A DNA stretch of 13,932 nt from Caldithrix sp964598255 (lineage in GTDB: Bacteria > Calditrichota > Calditrichia > Calditrichales > Calditrichaceae): contig CAZRBA010000065.1 of the NCBI GenBank assembly GCA_964598255.1, positions 1 to 13,932 of the forward strand. The letters are read 5' to 3'. Every line of letters begins with the position of its first letter. The stretch's first letter is position 1. The notes below the pieces were generated by a model that worked only from the letters and a program-made list of their open reading frames with translations, did not search any database and was not told the DNA's origin. Below, one piece after another: positions 7,042 to 13,601 of this stretch. The position numbers and the translations under genes were made by a program.

Positions 7042-7248
7042 ATGCAAAAAGGTGCGGTAAAAATGTGGGACAAACAACGCGGCTTCGGTTTTATTACCGG
7101 CGAAAATGGTGACGATTTGTTTGTTAATGCCAACGATATTCATCCGTCTCTCAAAAGCCGCGGCTTACACGAAGGTGACAAAGTAAAATTTGATGTGCGG
7201 TCAGATATGAAGGGTGATAAAGCGGTTAATGTACGTTTGGACATTTAA
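7042..7248 (+). CDS. Cold-shock domain protein (CspA family)
   Basis: A 68-residue single cold-shock domain that binds single-stranded RNA or DNA and acts as an RNA chaperone or antiterminator. RNP1 is present as RGFGFI (13-18). RNP2 is DLFVNANDI (25-33), where CspA has DVFVHFSAI, so one histidine and one aromatic contact residue are replaced. The first strand is VKMWDKQ rather than VKWFNAT. The C-terminal EGDKVKFDV and KGDKAVNV segments are normal. AAGGAG (7031-7036) lies 5 nt before the ATG. The leader from the preceding stop is only about 55 nt, so there is no room for a long CspA-like thermosensor leader unless it overlaps the transporter gene. It is convergent with lptB. Confidence 0.9.
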   Translation: MQKGAVKMWDKQRGFGFITGENGDDLFVNANDIHPSLKSRGLHEGDKVKFDVRSDMKGDKAVNVRLDI

Positions 7249-7266
7249 AGTTAATGCTCTGTGCGT

Positions 7267-7303
7267 TAGGCGGCAAAGACTTACTTCGAGCCTACATTCG
7301 AAG
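7267..7303. terminator. Competing hairpins between convergent csp and lptB
   Basis: CTTCGA (7284-7289) and TCGAAG (7298-7303) form a stem with an 8-nt loop. TAGGC (7267-7271) can instead pair with GCCTA (7290-7294), so the two structures exclude one another. Neither has a T-run, so this is at best a weak or factor-assisted termination zone. The position between convergent genes is where terminators are expected. Confidence 0.3.
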
Positions 7304-7305
7304 CC

Positions 7306-8055
7306 TCACCTGTTCAATGTAAAACGTTCGCCCAAATAAAGCCGCCGCGCTTCGTCGTCATTGGCCAAATACTCGGCATCGCCCTCTTTTAGAATCCGAC
7401 CTTCGAACAATAGGTAAGCGCGATCGGTAATGGACAATGTTTCGTGTACATTGTGATCGGTAATCAGCACACCGATATTCCGATCTTTTAAGCCATGGAC
7501 AATATTTTGGATATCTTCCACCGCAATGGGATCCACTCCGGCAAAGGGTTCGTCCAATAAAATAAATTTGGGGCTGGTTACCAATGTACGGGCTATTTCG
7601 GTACGCCGTCTTTCTCCGCCCGATAGTTGGTACCCCTTTTGCCTGGCAATGTGGGTAATATTTAATTCTTCCAAAAATTGCGCGGTGCGTTGTTTGCGCT
7701 CGCTTTTGGGCACTCCGATCATTTCCATGATGGCCAACAAATTCTCTTCCACAGTTAATTTGCGAAAGATGGAAGCTTCTTGAGGTAAATAAGCCACTCC
7801 CAAACGCGCCCGTTTGTACATGGGCATTTTGGTAATATCCGCATTGTTCAAATAAACTTTACCCGCATTCGGTCGGATCATCCCCGTAATCATGTAAAAA
7901 GTAGTGGTTTTTCCCGCTCCGTTGGGTCCTAACAAGCCGACAATTTCTCCTTGTTTGACATTAATGGAAACGCGATTTACCACTTTGCGTTTGTGATAAA
8001 TTTTAACCAAATCTTTACTACCCAAAATAGCGCGTTGGTTTTCATTTGCCTTCAA
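7306..8055 (-). CDS. lptB: LPS export ABC transporter ATP-binding protein LptB
   Basis: Cytoplasmic ATPase of the LptB2FGC complex, which powers extraction of LPS from the inner membrane. With the start chosen here it has 249 residues, close to the usual 241. All ABC motifs are intact: Walker A GPNGAGKT (43-50), Q-loop YLPQE (Q92), signature LSGGE (144-148), Walker B FILLDE (164-169) and the switch His in ITDHNV (H201). RRTEIART and ITDHNVHETLSITDRAYLLFEG are LptB-specific in style. I chose the TTG at 8055 because a full AGGAGG (8062-8067) lies 6 nt upstream. The frame stays open to another TTG at 8118, but that would overlap lptA by 77 nt and add an unconserved basic leader. With the TTG at 8055 the overlap with lptA is 14 nt, implying translational coupling. 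Confidence 0.93.
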   Translation of the reverse strand: MKANENQRAILGSKDLVKIYHKRKVVNRVSINVKQGEIVGLLGPNGAGKTTTFYMITGMIRPNAGKVYLNNADITKMPMYKRARLGVAYLPQEASIFRKLTVEENLLAIMEMIGVPKSERKQRTAQFLEELNITHIARQKGYQLSGGERRRTEIARTLVTSPKFILLDEPFAGVDPIAVEDIQNIVHGLKDRNIGVLITDHNVHETLSITDRAYLLFEGRILKEGDAEYLANDDEARRLYLGERFTLNR

Positions 8056-9133
8056 GAACCGCCTCCTTTTTAAACTGCTGGGGATAATACGTACCTTGAG
8101 CACCACCCAAAATGGCAATACTGTCTAACTTTCCTTCTTTCATAAAAATTTTAATCGTATCGGCCGTAGCAAAATTTGCCCCCTTGTCCGCGGCCGTGGA
8201 ATCGGTAATAAAATACAAACTACTGGCGTTATCTACCGCCACAATACGTTGCGGCTTTTTGTTTTTGATGTAAAAATAAATACGTTTTCCTTTTAAAATA
8301 TCATATTCGCCGGAAACCGAATCGGCCAGGGTTTTGGCCAAAGCATTTCCTTCCAATTTGATCTCCCGCAGTTTTAGAGAATCGAAATAAACCGTCATCA
8401 GCTTGGCTTGCAATTCGCTGTTTTCGTACCAGGCAATAGGTTTGGGGCGTAAAATCGCCTGCTCATCATCAACGTAATAATAAGCCGTATCGCAAACCGC
8501 TTTTAGCCGGCCCTGAAGAATTTTAACACTGTCAAATGCATCGGCAACGCGTTGACTGGATAATTTTCGATATTGCAAAAGCCGCGCGTAAATATGCAAC
8601 GTATCTCTTCCGGCCGAATCCAATTTCATCAAACGAGCATCATTGCACACGCGGCTCAACTTTTGTACGGGTTGGTACAAAGCCGTTTGTCCCCAAATAT
8701 ACGTCATATTTTTACGATCGAAAATAAACACATTGCCTTTGGCTTCGGCCCGTCCGCTTTTGAAATCATATTGCAAATAATCGGCAAATAACGAATCTTC
8801 CGCACTGCGTATTTGCACTCGGTCAAAGCAATCGGCCCGACGGGTTTCCCAATAATATTCGATACGCTTGGCGCGTACCGTACGATGGCCGTCGGTAATT
8901 TTTACATTGCCCGTGAAATCGATGCGTTTTTTTTGCTCGTGCATTACGGCCCTATCGCACCACATGCGCAAGGTATCCTGTTCAAAATACACATTTCCTT
9001 CAAAAATGCGCAACTGTTCGCCATCGACCTTTTTGCCGATATGGCGATCGGCATGGATTAATTGCAGGCCGTCCCCCGATTTCTGCACACCTAAAAAGGC
9101 AAATAACCAAACAAATAATACCGTCCGTACCAT
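8042..9133 (-). CDS. lptA: Periplasmic LPS bridge protein, OstA/LptA family (long form)
   Basis: A 363-residue exported protein expected to extend the periplasmic bridge that carries LPS from LptC to the outer-membrane LptD. It has a hydrophobic N-terminal signal (about 2-16). Next come OstA-type beta-jellyroll repeats, seen as recurring elements: LRIFEGNVYFEQDTLRMWCDRAV, then IDFTGNVKITDGHRTVRAKRIEYYW, then AEAKGNVFIFDRKNMTYIWGQ. A second half (about 180-350) has the same style, including IKLEGNALAKTLADS and LKGKRIYFYIKNKKPQRI. E. coli LptA has about 185 residues, so this is roughly double, as in many FCB-group OstA-like proteins. The start lies 3 nt after the lptC stop and has only a weak Shine-Dalgarno, so it is probably coupled. 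It overlaps lptB by 14 nt. Confidence 0.85.
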   Translation of the reverse strand: MVRTVLFVWLFAFLGVQKSGDGLQLIHADRHIGKKVDGEQLRIFEGNVYFEQDTLRMWCDRAVMHEQKKRIDFTGNVKITDGHRTVRAKRIEYYWETRRADCFDRVQIRSAEDSLFADYLQYDFKSGRAEAKGNVFIFDRKNMTYIWGQTALYQPVQKLSRVCNDARLMKLDSAGRDTLHIYARLLQYRKLSSQRVADAFDSVKILQGRLKAVCDTAYYYVDDEQAILRPKPIAWYENSELQAKLMTVYFDSLKLREIKLEGNALAKTLADSVSGEYDILKGKRIYFYIKNKKPQRIVAVDNASSLYFITDSTAADKGANFATADTIKIFMKEGKLDSIAILGGAQGTYYPQQFKKEAVLEGK

Positions 9134-9136
9134 GCG

Positions 9137-9715
9137 CTACTCGATGTTTATCTTTTTGGAACTTTTCCCGCGGGGATTTTCGATTTCGTAATTCATCAAA
9201 TCGGGACTAGATTTGAATTTATCTCCGTATAAAGTGTCGTCTTCACTGGTGGTAAGCATAATGGGAACCTCGGAATAGATTTTTTGTGCTCGGTTATCCC
9301 ATTTTAACGTATCGGTGTACAGAGTTAATCCGCTGTCGGAGACCACTTTCACGTGGCCGTAAGCTTCCATATCCTGATTGATGTCATTCACTTTCCCGCC
9401 CAAAGCCGTAAGTACCGATTTGTGGTGCCCTTGCTCATCGTAAAAATCAACGCGAATGGAATCATCCAATAAAGTTATGTTCTTTTTACTGAACTTTTGC
9501 ACATGCCCCGCTTTAAGCACGCCCACGGTTTTCCCGTTGCGCGTAATAAGAACCGTGGCATTCCAACTTTCCTGATCCGGAAATTCTTGATTGGTTGCCG
9601 TTTGCACCGATTTCGATTGGTCGGAATTGCAGGATAGCAAAAAAATAGTAATAATCAGAAAAACAATACCTATCGGCTTTTCCCGTTTTATCATATCTCG
9701 CGGATTCGATTTCAT
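9137..9715 (-). CDS. lptC: LPS export protein LptC, lipoprotein type
   Basis: Predicted inner-leaflet partner of LptB2FG that passes LPS to LptA. From the chosen ATG it has 192 residues. A signal with lipobox FLLSC puts the lipidated Cys at residue 29. The LptC beta-jellyroll follows, with the characteristic ALGGKVNDINQDMEAYGHV and LYTDTLKWDNRAQKIYSEVP segments. E. coli LptC is anchored by a transmembrane helix, while a lipoprotein form is usual in FCB-type bacteria. The frame extends to an ATG at 9775, but that codon sits in the loop of the kdsD terminator and has no Shine-Dalgarno. I therefore chose the ATG at 9715, with a weak AGG 7 nt upstream. ATG 9694 is also possible and gives a tighter lipoprotein signal. 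lptA follows 3 nt after the stop. Confidence 0.85.
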   Translation of the reverse strand: MKSNPRDMIKREKPIGIVFLIITIFLLSCNSDQSKSVQTATNQEFPDQESWNATVLITRNGKTVGVLKAGHVQKFSKKNITLLDDSIRVDFYDEQGHHKSVLTALGGKVNDINQDMEAYGHVKVVSDSGLTLYTDTLKWDNRAQKIYSEVPIMLTTSEDDTLYGDKFKSSPDLMNYEIENPRGKSSKKINIE

Positions 9716-9754
9716 TTTTTGCCTGTCTTTCGTTTTTTTAATATAAGCGGACAG

Positions 9755-9783
9755 AAAAAACGTACGGTATAACATTCCGTACG
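9755..9783 (-). terminator. Intrinsic terminator between kdsD and lptC
   Basis: Read on the minus strand, CGTACGG (9783-9777) and CCGTACG (9767-9761) form a perfect 7-bp stem with a 9-nt loop, directly followed by six T (9760-9755). It lies 35 nt after the kdsD stop and 40 nt before the lptC start. It should end or attenuate transcription from the upstream four-gene unit. Confidence 0.8.
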
Positions 9784-9817
9784 GATCGGCTTTTCGGTTA
9801 ATTGCGAATTTGTAATT

Positions 9818-10789
9818 TTAGGCGCTAATGCCTTCTTGCATTAAATCGTGCAAATGAATCACTCCCACCAGGCGTTGTTCTTCGTCCAATACTGGCATGG
9901 CAATAATGCGGAACTTTTCCATTTCTTTATAGGCAATGGCTGCCAAATCGTCTTTATTGATAAATTTGGGATTTGCATTCATTACATCTGTTACCGGAAT
10001 GTGAAAAATATGTTCCGTTTTTTCGATCAGCCGGTTCAAATCGCCCGTGGTAATTACCCCGATTAAATGCATGCCATGATCTACTACCGGACAAATTCCC
10101 CGTTTGTGCGCCATTTCCATAATTGCCTTTTGCATGCGCTCTTCTTTAAAACAATACGGTAAGTTTTCACCGCTTTCCATTAAATCGGCCACACGCATCA
10201 GCAACTTTTTACCCAGGCTGCCTCCCGGATGCAATAAGGCAAAATCTTCGGCGGAAAACCCGCGTGCCTCCAATAAAGCCACGGCAAGTGCGTCACCCAA
10301 AGCCAAGGTTACCGTTGTGCTGGCTGTTGGCGCCAAATCGTTGGGACAGGCTTCTTCTTTTACGCCGATATCCAGCCAAACCTTAGCATAGCGTACCAAA
10401 GTGGAATCTCCCCGTCCGGTCATGGCAATTACCGGCACATCCAAACGGCGGAATGACGGCAACAAATTTAACAGTTCCGAAGTTTCTCCGCTTTTGGAGA
10501 TGGCAATAATCACATCGTCTTTGTGCACCATGCCCAGATCGCCATGAATCCCTTCGGCCGGATGTAAAAATGCGGATGTGGTTCCCGTACTGGCCAATGT
10601 AGATGAAATTTTTCTGCCGATAGCACCCGACTTCCCCATTCCGGTAACGATAACTCTTCCTTTGCAATTTAAAATCAATCGGACGGCTTGCGCAAACCGT
10701 TCGTCAATACGATTTTCCAAAGCATGTAGTTCTTCGCTTTCGATACGAATGACCTTTTTCCCGATACGGATTATTTCATCGTTGTTCAT
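9818..10789 (-). CDS. kdsD: D-arabinose 5-phosphate isomerase (KpsF/GutQ/KdsD family)
   Basis: Converts ribulose 5-phosphate to arabinose 5-phosphate, the first committed step to Kdo for LPS. From the ATG at 10789 it has 323 residues; E. coli KdsD has 328. The SIS domain shows GMGKSG (50-55), ASTGT followed by HPAEGIHGDLGMV (76-88), the SKSGET phosphate loop (98-103), and DLAPTASTT followed by GDALAVALLEARGFSAEDFA. LHPGGSLG leads into two CBS domains (about 200-260 and 265-320), ending HLHDLMQEG. The start is ambiguous. ATG 10789 is preceded by AGGTGG very close by. TTG 10804, with GGAGG only 2 nt away, and GTG 10795 are alternatives adding five or two residues. The ATG overlaps the upstream lipoprotein gene by 14 nt. 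A terminator follows, and kdsC is not between kdsD and lptC as it is in E. coli. Confidence 0.92.
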   Translation of the reverse strand: MNNDEIIRIGKKVIRIESEELHALENRIDERFAQAVRLILNCKGRVIVTGMGKSGAIGRKISSTLASTGTTSAFLHPAEGIHGDLGMVHKDDVIIAISKSGETSELLNLLPSFRRLDVPVIAMTGRGDSTLVRYAKVWLDIGVKEEACPNDLAPTASTTVTLALGDALAVALLEARGFSAEDFALLHPGGSLGKKLLMRVADLMESGENLPYCFKEERMQKAIMEMAHKRGICPVVDHGMHLIGVITTGDLNRLIEKTEHIFHIPVTDVMNANPKFINKDDLAAIAYKEMEKFRIIAMPVLDEEQRLVGVIHLHDLMQEGISA

Positions 10790-11459
10790 TTCCACCTGCG
10801 ACAATTCCTCCGACTAAAATCGTTATTTGATCCGATCCTTTGGTAGCCATTTGATTTCGGGCAATGGCTTCGGCCCTTAAAAGCGTTTTGCCTACCATGG
10901 AATCGTCCAATACTAATTGAAATGTGTAAATTTGATTAAGCGCCCCATCGTTTTGTGCTTTTAATGCACCGTTAATATACAAATTTACTACGGAAATTCC
11001 GTTTGCATGTTCAGCTTTTACTTTAATAAGGACGGTTTGGCCCACCGTAAAATAGGCATTGGCAGGCGGTTCCAGAATATTCACCACCGGTTCAGAAGTA
11101 CTAATTACCACTACTTGCCGTTTGGGCGATATGGTTGTGCCTTCTTTGTTACCAACTTCCACCCAAACATGATACAAGCCGCCATTAACTGGAGCAATCC
11201 ACAAAACCGAATCTTGATCGGCAGGCTGAATAAAGTTTCCCCCGTCTGCATGCCAGACAAACTGCAACGGGCCATCCAAAGGGTTGGTAGCCTGTATTTT
11301 GGCACAAATCGTATCTTGCGGCATCACGCGGTCTTGCGACAATTGCACACCGGCATCCGATAATCGGGGCGGATGTTTCGGGTTCAAAATATCATCCACG
11401 CTTTGACAGGCGCCCAAAACCAATAACAACAAAATCGAAATGTAAAAAAGTTTTATCAT
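10776..11459 (-). CDS. Lipoprotein with Ig/PKD-like beta domains, unknown function
   Basis: A 227-residue secreted lipoprotein. The signal is short and hydrophobic, with lipobox LGAC and the lipidated Cys at 18. The mature protein reads as two beta-sandwich domains. Residues about 35-120 are PKD/cadherin-like: PLQFVWHADGGNF, then LWIAPVNGGLYHVWVEV, a 'question about the world then time-course' layout common in FCB lipoproteins. Residues about 124-216 are an Ig-like domain: PVVNILEPPANAYFTVGQ, then ISVVNLYINGALK, then KTLLRAEAIA. Apart from the lipobox Cys only one cysteine is present. No catalytic motif is seen, so it is probably a binding or structural protein on the outer membrane. Its ATG overlaps the upstream stop (ATGA), and its 3' end overlaps kdsD. 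Tight coupling to kdsD suggests an envelope role, but function is not known. Confidence 0.75.
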   Translation of the reverse strand: MIKLFYISILLLLVLGACQSVDDILNPKHPPRLSDAGVQLSQDRVMPQDTICAKIQATNPLDGPLQFVWHADGGNFIQPADQDSVLWIAPVNGGLYHVWVEVGNKEGTTISPKRQVVVISTSEPVVNILEPPANAYFTVGQTVLIKVKAEHANGISVVNLYINGALKAQNDGALNQIYTFQLVLDDSMVGKTLLRAEAIARNQMATKGSDQITILVGGIVAGGNEQR

Positions 11460-12274
11460 AGCGGCAAATCCGTGTAAACAGATTGAAATACCTTGGATTC
11501 ATCCGTGGAAACCAGTGCCACAACCACCCTGTCCGGCCAATTCTTAAAGTTAAACCTACCGAGATCGACGGTTTTGTAGCTTCCATTTTTAATTTCCGGT
11601 ACCGAAACGGAAGGCCAAACCAGCTTGCTAACCACGGAAAGATTCAAGCTCAACGTTTGATCCCAGTGCTCTTTTAAAAAAATGACACGTAAACGCTTAT
11701 CCCGAACCGTTTGTTTACCCAAACCGGCAACACGACATTTTAACGAAAGCGTTGTACGATCAATTTTTTTAATTACGGGCTCCAATTTAAAATAGTTTTT
11801 TGTTCTCAGTTGAAAGAACACCGGCTCTATTTGTTCCTGCATAGACCAACTATTATACGCACCGACAAAGCGATGGGTTGCTCCGTTTAAATAAACATCC
11901 GGCATAACGCGCGGTACGTTACTATGGCGGCTTACATAACGATCCTGCAATAGTTTAAAAACTATCTGATTGTCACCTGTATTATACGGATCGTCATAGG
12001 TCGCCGTATCTGTTTGAATATCGCGATGGTATTCACATAAGATAAATTCATGCGGATATTTTTGTTGTAATGCATGCAAACTTTGTAAGGCCCAGGTATT
12101 GTACGGACTGGGATGGGCCGTATTGACAAATGCCTCGACCAAAACGCGTGTGTTAGTAAAGCTGTTCGGGTTTTGGGGATCGAATAAATTATCCCGCGGT
12201 AAATCTTTACAACTTTCCAAGACAATCAGCAAGAATAGGAAAACGACAGTTTTAAAAACGAAACGAAAGCCCAA
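11456..12274 (-). CDS. Omp28-like thioredoxin-fold lipoprotein lacking redox cysteines
   Basis: A 272-residue lipoprotein with lipobox LESC (Cys22). Residues 43-150 resemble Omp28-related and thioredoxin-fold proteins: the first strand VLVEAFVNTAHPSPYNTWALQSL aligns with the usual EEFTGTWCxxC-helix, and VMPDVYLNG (123-131) has the cis-proline strand followed by GAYNSW. The CxxC is absent (HPSP in its place). The only other cysteines are at 80 and 180, so disulfide exchange is not expected. The C-terminal part (about 160-272) is a beta domain of unknown type (LSLKCRVAG to VVVALVSTDE). The start is TTG at 12274, supported by AAGGAG (rc 12286-12281) 6 nt upstream. It overlaps the CsgG-domain gene by 23 nt and the next lipoprotein gene by 4 nt. 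The Omp28 assignment is moderate in confidence. Confidence 0.68.
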   Translation of the reverse strand: MGFRFVFKTVVFLFLLIVLESCKDLPRDNLFDPQNPNSFTNTRVLVEAFVNTAHPSPYNTWALQSLHALQQKYPHEFILCEYHRDIQTDTATYDDPYNTGDNQIVFKLLQDRYVSRHSNVPRVMPDVYLNGATHRFVGAYNSWSMQEQIEPVFFQLRTKNYFKLEPVIKKIDRTTLSLKCRVAGLGKQTVRDKRLRVIFLKEHWDQTLSLNLSVVSKLVWPSVSVPEIKNGSYKTVDLGRFNFKNWPDRVVVALVSTDESKVFQSVYTDLPL

Positions 12275-13106
12275 TCCTTACTCCTTTCCCTTGCCGATTA
12301 TATGTTGCCTGCCAGCGAATTGTCGCGGATGTTCCGGATGCGGCCTGAATGCCCGTGGCAAATCGGTTGTGTAGTAAAGAAATTACAGAGGCCAAAAAAC
12401 AACTACCGGCCACCGTCCAGGCCACATTGCGCCATTTGTAATAGCGATTGGCTTTATTGTAATTCGGATCGATGTCGTTCAATTGATAGGCATTTTCATA
12501 CGCTTTATAAGCCTGATCAAATTGGTTGTTTAAAACAGCGGCTCCGGTTGCCGTAACCAAAGAAACCGCAAAAAATGCGAGAGTCGGAAATTCGGATATT
12601 GCTTGTTTGTATTTGTATTGTCCCTGGGCCGTAAGCTTGAACTTGATGTTATTGGCCAGTAATTGTACCATTTCTTTAAAATGCTTACGATCTGGCGCTT
12701 CCACACGCTCTACGAAAACTTCACCGTTTTTTACTCGGGTTAAGTGAGCCAAAATCACATAATGCGATCCTATTATGGTGACTACCCCGCTAATCAGCAC
12801 GTCGGCTCCGGCTAATTTTCCCACCTCCCCCACACGGGACGAATCGCTAAGTAATCCGCTAAGCGCCAGATGGAACTCTTTCATAATCTCATTTAAACGA
12901 TTCCGTTCGACCAGTAAAATATCTTTGCTCTGGCTTAATTCCGATGACAGATAATCGGGTAAATTGCGTGCCCAGCCATCCAAGACCAAATCGCGTGATT
13001 TGTTTTCGAAGTCACCCACGCCCACGCGTAATTGGGCCCGGGCTTTTTGTACCGAAATCGGAAGAAGAAATATGATAATTGCGATAAAAAAAACGCTCGT
13101 TTTCAT
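12252..13106 (-). CDS. CsgG-domain envelope protein with C-terminal hydrophobic region
   Basis: A 284-residue exported protein. It has a cleavable signal (1-24, ending ARA|Q) with no lipobox Cys, unlike E. coli CsgG, which is a lipoprotein. The CsgG/HfaB-type domain covers about 26-165: LRVGVGDFENKS, LPDYLSSELSQS, ILLVERNRLNEIMKEFHLALSGL and GKLAGADVLISGVVT. A second region (170-250) has two hydrophobic segments (about 175-192 and 228-246) around FDQAYKAYENAY and RYYKWRNVAW. The last strand, GVRIGLSFRF, ends in Phe like an outer-membrane beta-signal. It is probably periplasmic or outer-membrane associated. Whether it forms a CsgG-like pore is not shown: the pore insertion hairpins are not identifiable by eye. 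It is the first gene of a four-gene unit ending with kdsD. The Shine-Dalgarno is weak, so the ATG was chosen because it gives a good signal peptide. Confidence 0.8.
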   Translation of the reverse strand: MKTSVFFIAIIIFLLPISVQKARAQLRVGVGDFENKSRDLVLDGWARNLPDYLSSELSQSKDILLVERNRLNEIMKEFHLALSGLLSDSSRVGEVGKLAGADVLISGVVTIIGSHYVILAHLTRVKNGEVFVERVEAPDRKHFKEMVQLLANNIKFKLTAQGQYKYKQAISEFPTLAFFAVSLVTATGAAVLNNQFDQAYKAYENAYQLNDIDPNYNKANRYYKWRNVAWTVAGSCFLASVISLLHNRFATGIQAASGTSATIRWQATYNRQGKGVRIGLSFRF

Positions 13107-13527
13107 TTTGCATTCTCATTTTTGAACGATTAAAAATACAAAAAAAGAAACATTTTACCAAGAAATTTAAATGTGGCCTATATTGAATTTGAGCTGGCAA
13201 ACTCGCATTTACAAATGATTTTGAGAAGTAAAAATCGCACTAATTGTATTGGTAATAATGCAACCTTTGCCGATCTTATTTGTCCCCTTCCTGCGAAAAT
13301 TAACGTGCGGAAGATGTACGTCTTTTCCTGATATCTCGGGCAAAGGATCTTTTTGGGGACGGAGCATTTTAAGCCAAACCACACAGAACGAAGACAAATT
13401 GCCCAGTGGTGTCATCCGTGAAAACATCTTTGGGAAAATATATTTTTGATATATCCTGAACGTTGCAAAACGTTAAAAAGGGTTGTCAACTCACTTCAAA
13501 TGATGAATTCCTTAGTAAATCCCCGAT

Positions 13528-13546
13528 ATCGGTCGAGCTAACCGAT
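13528..13546. repeat. Inverted repeat ATCGGT-7-ACCGAT
   Basis: ATCGGT (13528-13533) and ACCGAT (13541-13546) are separated by 7 nt with no T-run following. It is a possible regulator site or fortuitous, about 420 bp upstream of the CsgG-domain gene start. Confidence 0.3.
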
Positions 13547-13587
13547 TTGTTACACGCCAATAGCTTTCACTAACAATAACTTTCTCA

Positions 13588-13601
13588 TGCCCCATGGGGC
13601 A
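13588..13601. repeat. Perfect 14-bp palindrome TGCCCCATGGGGCA
   Basis: A loop-less GC-rich palindrome in AT-rich DNA. No T-run follows on either side, so it is not an intrinsic terminator. It could be a binding site for a dimeric protein; only one copy lies in this window. Confidence 0.4.

Noticed and set aside
8056..8118. Longer LptB starting at TTG 8118
   Set aside because: No Shine-Dalgarno there, a 77-nt overlap with lptA, and an extra basic leader not expected for LptB.
9716..9775. Longer LptC starting at ATG 9775
   Set aside because: The ATG lies in the loop of the kdsD terminator hairpin, has no Shine-Dalgarno, and would place about 30 extra residues before the lipoprotein signal.
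10383..10667. 94-codon frame inside kdsD
   Set aside because: It is a shifted frame of the conserved SIS domain with no signals of its own.
12252..13106. Curli secretion system
   Set aside because: Only a CsgG-type domain is present; no CsgA/B repeat subunits or CsgE/F are in the window, and the protein is not a lipoprotein.
13178..13449. Minus-strand open frames of 68-72 codons and a plus-strand 66-codon frame
   Set aside because: They overlap one another in three frames, lack credible starts, and none resembles a family I know; reported only as an unexplained patch.
13459..13474. AACGTT-GCAA-AACGTT repeat as an integration or attachment site
   Set aside because: The arms are self-complementary 6-mers, no second copy flanks a recognisable element, and no integrase or tRNA gene is nearby.
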